This document shows, piece after piece, positions 23,585 through 27,169 of a stretch of DNA of 27,169 nucleotides (the first letter of the stretch is position 1; every line of letters starts with the position of its first letter). A program made the translations under genes and the position numbers. Source of the DNA: Bodo saltans (Eukaryota; Euglenozoa; Kinetoplastea; Eubodonida; Bodonidae); NCBI GenBank assembly GCA_001460835.1, contig CYKH01001125.1, positions 1-27,169 on the forward strand, written 5' to 3'. The notes under the pieces were generated by a model. That model searched no databases and was not told the origin of the DNA. It was given only the letters and a program-made list of their open reading frames with translations.

Positions 23585-24256
23585 ATGTTGACCAAGGGCT
23601 ATCTGCTTGCGTACAACGGCACTCTGTTGGCAGGGTGGACATACGTTGCGTTGCAGGTGATCAAGAACCGTCTCTCTGGCGGCTCGCTTGAGACCCTCTA
23701 CCCACTCATCAAAAAGGCCCTCGCTGTAAGCCAGTCCGCGGCTGTGTTAGAGATTCTTCATGCTGCTACCGGCCTTGTGCGCTCTGCAGTCCCCACCACG
23801 TTTATTCAGGTGATGTCGCGGTTGCTTGTGCTGTGGGGTGCAGTAGAGATTGGCAGCAAGAATGTCACCAACAGCTGGTGGTTCACTCAGATGGTGATTG
23901 CATGGACGTTGTCTGAGCTCGTTCGCTACTCCTACTACCTTATCGGGCTCGTAAAGGGCAAGAAGATCCCAGCATGGTTGACGTGGCTGCGTTACTCAGC
24001 GTTCATTGTATTGTACCCCATGGGCATTACCGGCGAGATCGGCTGCCTGGTGAAGGCCCTTCCTCACCTTCTGCAGCATGGCACGTATTCCGTGAAACTG
24101 CCAAACAAATGGAACTTTATCTTTAACTTCCATTCTTTTATCCTGTTCGGACTGGGCGTGTTATACCCCCCTGGGTCGTACGTCATGTACACCCACATGC
24201 TGAAGCAGCGGTCAAAGGCGCTGGCGAAGGCAAATGAGGACGCCAAGAACGAGTAA
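23585..24256 (+). CDS. HACD: Very-long-chain 3-hydroxyacyl-CoA dehydratase (HACD/PHS1 family)
   Basis: This enzyme removes water from 3-hydroxyacyl-CoA, the third step of fatty-acid elongation in the ER membrane. The 223-residue length is typical of the family. It has about six hydrophobic segments. Signature blocks are LEILHAATGLVRSAVPTTF (55-73) with QVMSR (75-79), WTLSELVRYSYY (107-118) and LYPMGITGE (143-151). Tyr144 and Glu151, seven residues apart, correspond to the catalytic pair of yeast Phs1. The C-terminus is charged (KALAKANEDAKNE) but is not a clear KKXX retrieval signal. In trypanosomatids elongases work with such a dehydratase to make the fatty acids of membrane anchors. The family was once mislabelled as tyrosine-phosphatase-like. 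The ATG at 23585 is the first in the frame, which otherwise reaches back to a TTG. Confidence 0.94.
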   Translation: MLTKGYLLAYNGTLLAGWTYVALQVIKNRLSGGSLETLYPLIKKALAVSQSAAVLEILHAATGLVRSAVPTTFIQVMSRLLVLWGAVEIGSKNVTNSWWFTQMVIAWTLSELVRYSYYLIGLVKGKKIPAWLTWLRYSAFIVLYPMGITGEIGCLVKALPHLLQHGTYSVKLPNKWNFIFNFHSFILFGLGVLYPPGSYVMYTHMLKQRSKALAKANEDAKNE

Positions 24257-24400
24257 CATGTCGCTACGTGTTGGCGCAAAGTGTGAACGAGAGACCTTCA
24301 TGCATTTGCCGTTTCCTTTCGTAGACCTGGCTTACTTTTGTGTCATTTGACTTTTAAGTATTTCGCAAACAGCATCAACATAAACTTCCCTCTGAGAGAA

Positions 24401-24715
24401 ATGGCCACCGCACTCGCTGCAGCACTTGAGAAGTTGCTTCCACTGCACTTTCCTCAAATTACATTTTTTGCCGCACGCGACGTAGTGAAGGAACTTTCCG
24501 CCTCGTCGTCCGATGCTGCAATCGAGAAGCACGTGAACAGCCTCTCATCTGTGCACCAAGATGTGCTAATGAAGGTTCTGTACGTTGCGTTGTCATCAGA
24601 CAGCAAGAATAGCACGCTCTACCTTAAATGGCACGCCGCACTGTACACCGTAGCTGGTCCTGGTGCGATTATGAGAGTGTTGACGGACAAGCCTCCCGTC
24701 ACCGCAGAGCGATGA
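24401..24715 (+). CDS. ARPC5: Arp2/3 complex subunit 5 (ARPC5, p16), short form
   Basis: ARPC5 is the smallest subunit of the Arp2/3 complex, which nucleates branched actin. The 104 residues align with the C-terminal two thirds of animal ARPC5: an ALAAALEKLLP helix (4-14), VVKELSASSSDAAIEKHVNSL (28-48), QDVLMKVLYVAL (53-64), LYLKWHAAL (73-81), and the family signature GPGAIMRVLTDKPPV (86-100). The animal protein has about 150 residues; the missing part is the N-terminal arm of roughly 45 residues, which in known structures reaches over to Arp2. The frame extends upstream to a TTG at 24338, but those residues show no match and sit in a probable leader with an AG at 24357-24358. The gene indicates that the organism keeps an Arp2/3 complex, which not all trypanosomes do. 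Confidence 0.88.
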   Translation: MATALAAALEKLLPLHFPQITFFAARDVVKELSASSSDAAIEKHVNSLSSVHQDVLMKVLYVALSSDSKNSTLYLKWHAALYTVAGPGAIMRVLTDKPPVTAER

Positions 24716-25025
24716 AGAACATTATCGTACCGTAACGGGGCGTCTCACATGCGTCATTGCCCCCATGCGCAGTAGTTGAGTGTGAAGGTGAATGTTGCTG
24801 AAAATGTTCTTTGCTCGATATTGTGACGTGCTACAAAATAACTTCCTCCTTGTGCGACTTCCTTTTTTTTGTCGCTATTAACAATGGAACACAGCGTAGG
24901 TGAGATCATTAAGAAGAAGATATCGTATTGCTTAGCAGTGCCCCTCTTCCCTAATTAGATTTTCCCTACACACACTCTCCATCATCGTAATAACCTCAGC
25001 ACGTGTGGCACATCACGCACACTTC
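24716..25025. other. Intergenic region, ARPC5 to phosphate carrier
   Basis: About 310 bases without a gene. A T8 run lies near 24863-24871. A C/T-rich stretch from 24942 ends at AG 24998-24999, the likely splice acceptor, leaving a 26-base leader before the ATG at 25026. Confidence 0.55.
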
Positions 25026-26192
25026 ATGCCTGAGGCAACAAAAGAGAAAGTTCTCAACACTCCCACGGCCGTGCACATCCCGTCAGATCATCATCATAGC
25101 GACGACATGCTTCAACGAACCGACGCTGAGAAGTCTTGCTGGAGCACCTTCGTCTACACAATGTTCCTCGCCCTCTCCTTCTGCGCACTACTGCTGTACA
25201 ACCAGTGGACGCTGCAGTGGAGCAATCCCATCAGAATGCACACCTTCGAGTACTTTGTCGTATGCATGATTGGGGGAGCGCTCAGTGGTGCCGTACCCCA
25301 CACGCTCCTCACACCGATGGATCTTATCAAGTGCCGCGTTCAGGTAGGAGAGTATGCCAATTCCGCAGAAGGCTTCCACAACATTCACGTGTTAGAGGCA
25401 AAACGATCTTGGGCAGTCAGCATCCCGCTGTTGTACCGAGGATGGGCCCCAACAGTACTCGGCTACGCAATCCAAGGTTCCCTCAAGTTTGGTCTGTACG
25501 AAGTATTTAAGTTTGTCTTTGATGGGAGCATCTTTTCCCATGAGTTCGCTGCGGCGCATCGCGTCACGGTGTACTTGTTCGCTAGCAGCACCGCTGAGTT
25601 CTTGGCTGACATCCCGCTCGCACCATGGGAGGCGGTGAAGGTGAAAATGCAAACCACCAGGACCTACCCGCCTAAGCTGAACATTGTCGTTCCCCGCATG
25701 TGGGCTGCTGAGCACATGAATGCATTCTTCAAGGGCCTCGTGCCGCTGTGGCTGCGACAAATCCCATACACAATGGTGAAGTTCACGAGCTTCGAGAAGA
25801 TTGCAGAGTTCCTTTTCATTGTGTTTGTGTCGACACCAAAAGAGTCTACCCCCAAACACATTCAAATCGCTGTGTCCCTCACCGCTGGCTTCCTCGCAGG
25901 TGTTCTCTGCGCAATTGTCTCACATCCGGCGGACACAGTCGTCTCAAAACTGAACCAGCGTACAGAGAAGGCGGGCTCATCCCTTTGGCAATTCGTCGCC
26001 CAACTAGGTTGCCGGGATCTGTGGAAGGGGTTGCTCGTGCGTGTTGTCTACATTGGGACGTTGACGGCGATTCAATGGGTGATTTACGACAGCTTTAAGG
26101 TGTCGGTTGGGCTGCCAACAACGGGAGGCGCCAAGCCAACCCCCGCACCGTTTGCCATCCTTTCCCGTAAGGCGGATGGCATTTTAGATTAG
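25026..26192 (+). CDS. SLC25A3: Mitochondrial phosphate carrier (SLC25A3-like)
   Basis: The phosphate carrier brings inorganic phosphate into the mitochondrial matrix with a proton for ATP synthesis. The 388-residue protein has three carrier repeats, with signatures TPMDLIKCRVQV (96-107), LAPWEAVKVKMQT (198-210) and SHPADTVVSKLNQ (299-311). Further family matches are RGWAPTVLGYAIQG (138-151), KFGLYEVFK (154-162), PLWLRQIPYTMVKF (240-253) and WKGLLVRVVYIGTLTAIQW (333-351), all close to animal and trypanosomal phosphate carriers. Before the first carrier helix (about 75-95) there are about 70 extra residues with a His/Asp patch (HHHSDD, 22-27) and a further hydrophobic segment at 41-60. The ATG at 25026 is the first in the frame; the frame extends seven codons further only to a GTG. 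Confidence 0.95.
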   Translation: MPEATKEKVLNTPTAVHIPSDHHHSDDMLQRTDAEKSCWSTFVYTMFLALSFCALLLYNQWTLQWSNPIRMHTFEYFVVCMIGGALSGAVPHTLLTPMDLIKCRVQVGEYANSAEGFHNIHVLEAKRSWAVSIPLLYRGWAPTVLGYAIQGSLKFGLYEVFKFVFDGSIFSHEFAAAHRVTVYLFASSTAEFLADIPLAPWEAVKVKMQTTRTYPPKLNIVVPRMWAAEHMNAFFKGLVPLWLRQIPYTMVKFTSFEKIAEFLFIVFVSTPKESTPKHIQIAVSLTAGFLAGVLCAIVSHPADTVVSKLNQRTEKAGSSLWQFVAQLGCRDLWKGLLVRVVYIGTLTAIQWVIYDSFKVSVGLPTTGGAKPTPAPFAILSRKADGILD

Positions 26193-26422
26193 TGCCAATG
26201 TGACCTGTAGAAGATTGAGGAGTGAGATCACACTGATGGACCTACACATGGTTCCCCACTGCAACGGATGGTTATTGGGTATGAGATGTGTATATGCTGC
26301 GTATGAGACGGGGTAAGTATCTTGTCTTCTCGTGTTGTATTCTTCTTTGAGAAGGTAGGCCAACTCACACACACACACATCCATAGATGCACCCTTGACC
26401 ACCATTGATTGACCAACCGTTG
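26193..26422. promoter_or_regulatory. Leader of the last gene with predicted acceptors and a three-codon upstream frame
   Basis: A C/T-rich run at about 26311-26347 and a CA repeat at 26366-26379 precede AG 26385-26386. Directly after it, ATG CAC CCT TGA (26387-26398) forms a minimal upstream frame in phase with, and 24 bases before, the main ATG. Confidence 0.35.
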
Positions 26423-27169
26423 ATGGAGCTACCAACAACTCTTCTTCACACTCCACTTCGGCCTTCCGCTGTGAGTGTTCCCATCGCGGTCTTGCGGCAC
26501 ACGAGCGGGGGCATCAGAGGGCTCGAGGGTGATGACGGCGGTGAGAAGCTACGCGAATGCATTGCCTCCATTGTTGTGCCAAACGTTACTACTGGGGTCG
26601 ATATGGTGATCTCCTTCGCCACGTCCATTGGTGGTATCGAAGCATTCTTGATGGCTGCATGGGCTCCAGCCTGGGTATCACACCGAGGAGAGGTGAGAGC
26701 TGGAGGAGGACACTCCCTCACGTGGGACGCCAGCACGACGTGCCTTGTGCGCCGTGTTCCAACATTTGGTAAGAAGATACTGAGCCTCTCACTATCAGGA
26801 TGTCCTACAAGCAAGGAGAGCAATGCTGTTCATGTAACTTTGCTGTGGGCGACCTCGTGCCTAAGCATCGTTACACAAGCCGGCGTGCTCACGACGAACC
26901 CCACCACAATGACCACCGAGTGGGCAGCATGTGGACCGACGCATTGGCGCTACTTGCCCGTGGTGACAGGTGTGCCCCTGTGGCAATCGATGTTTGGAGG
27001 CGTAGACACTGGTGTTGGCATCGAGTGCCGCCTGTCGCAGGATCCGCAACATTATGGCGACTGCAGTGTCGTCGTTGTGCTGACATCGTTGGCCACTGGA
27101 GGGGGTTCGTTGCTCCTTGGGGGCACCCACACGATGAACAGCGGGGCTTCATGTTGGAGAATTAAGACA
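26423..27169 (+). CDS. Unrecognised protein, 5' part, runs off the right edge
   Basis: A frame starting at this ATG is open for 249 codons to the end of the window with no stop, so the gene is incomplete. An in-frame TGA at 26396-26398 precedes it, so the start lies here or later. The product is rich in Thr, Ser, Gly, Trp and Cys (Cys residues at about ten positions), with several beta-strand-like hydrophobic stretches such as VVVVLTSLATGGGSLLLGG near the right edge, WDASTTCLVRRV and VPLWQSMFGGVDTGVG. No signal peptide or clear TM helix is visible in this part. I recognise no family. A large beta-rich secreted or surface protein is one possibility. Two overlapping frames at 26557-26772 and 26800-27165 on the same strand are its shadows. 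Confidence 0.6.
   Translation, partial: MELPTTLLHTPLRPSAVSVPIAVLRHTSGGIRGLEGDDGGEKLRECIASIVVPNVTTGVDMVISFATSIGGIEAFLMAAWAPAWVSHRGEVRAGGGHSLTWDASTTCLVRRVPTFGKKILSLSLSGCPTSKESNAVHVTLLWATSCLSIVTQAGVLTTNPTTMTTEWAACGPTHWRYLPVVTGVPLWQSMFGGVDTGVGIECRLSQDPQHYGDCSVVVVLTSLATGGGSLLLGGTHTMNSGASCWRIKT

Overview
The window reads as nuclear DNA of a kinetoplastid protist, most likely a free-living bodonid such as Bodo saltans (inference). All recognisable genes lie on the + strand in one uninterrupted series, none needs an intron, and the gaps between them carry pyrimidine-rich tracts followed by AG, as expected for spliced-leader trans-splicing of a polycistronic transcript. The proteins are clearly eukaryotic (Arp2/3 subunit, GPR107-type membrane protein, HACD dehydratase, mitochondrial phosphate carrier, LRRC51-like protein). 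No RNA gene, transposon, CRISPR array or minus-strand gene could be supported. Starts were placed at ATG codons. Several longer open frames begin at GTG or TTG in the untranslated leader and were trimmed.

Layout: dual-specificity phosphatase (43-756); a 1 kb gap without a gene; GPR107/108-like seven-TM protein (1753-3135); IRP1-type aconitase (3339-6023); LRRC51-like leucine-rich repeat protein (6328-7446); a 997-residue protein with eight TM segments and four ectodomains (7738-10731); the cytosolic Fe-S assembly factor NAR1/CIAO3 (11222-12835); two tandem Fringe-like (GT31-type) glycosyltransferases (13049-14458 and 14772-16211); a mARC-like MOSC protein (16526-17566); a membrane protein with a 14-unit pentapeptide helix and a C-terminal PDZ-like module (17744-19513); a 91-residue membrane protein (19690-19965); an ankyrin/coiled-coil protein (20098-20880); a two-Tudor SMNDC1/SPF30-like gene broken by a 148-bp tandem duplication (21094-22054); a second membrane protein with the same PDZ-like module (22206-23315); a 3-hydroxyacyl-CoA dehydratase (23585-24256); a short ARPC5 (24401-24715); a mitochondrial phosphate carrier (25026-26192); and the start of an unrecognised gene that runs off the right edge (26423 onward).

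As usual in kinetoplastids, neighbours need not share a pathway. Loose themes are metal-cofactor biology (aconitase, NAR1, mARC), the secretory and surface system (GPR107-like protein, two glycosyltransferases, the eight-TM protein, the two PDZ-like proteins, HACD) and mitochondrial function (phosphate carrier, possibly mARC and aconitase). The observations most worth following up are the frame-breaking 148-bp duplication, the PDZ-like module reused on two unrelated membrane anchors, the modular eight-TM protein, and the ARPC5 that lacks the N-terminal arm found in animals and fungi. I did not find a clear new multi-gene system.
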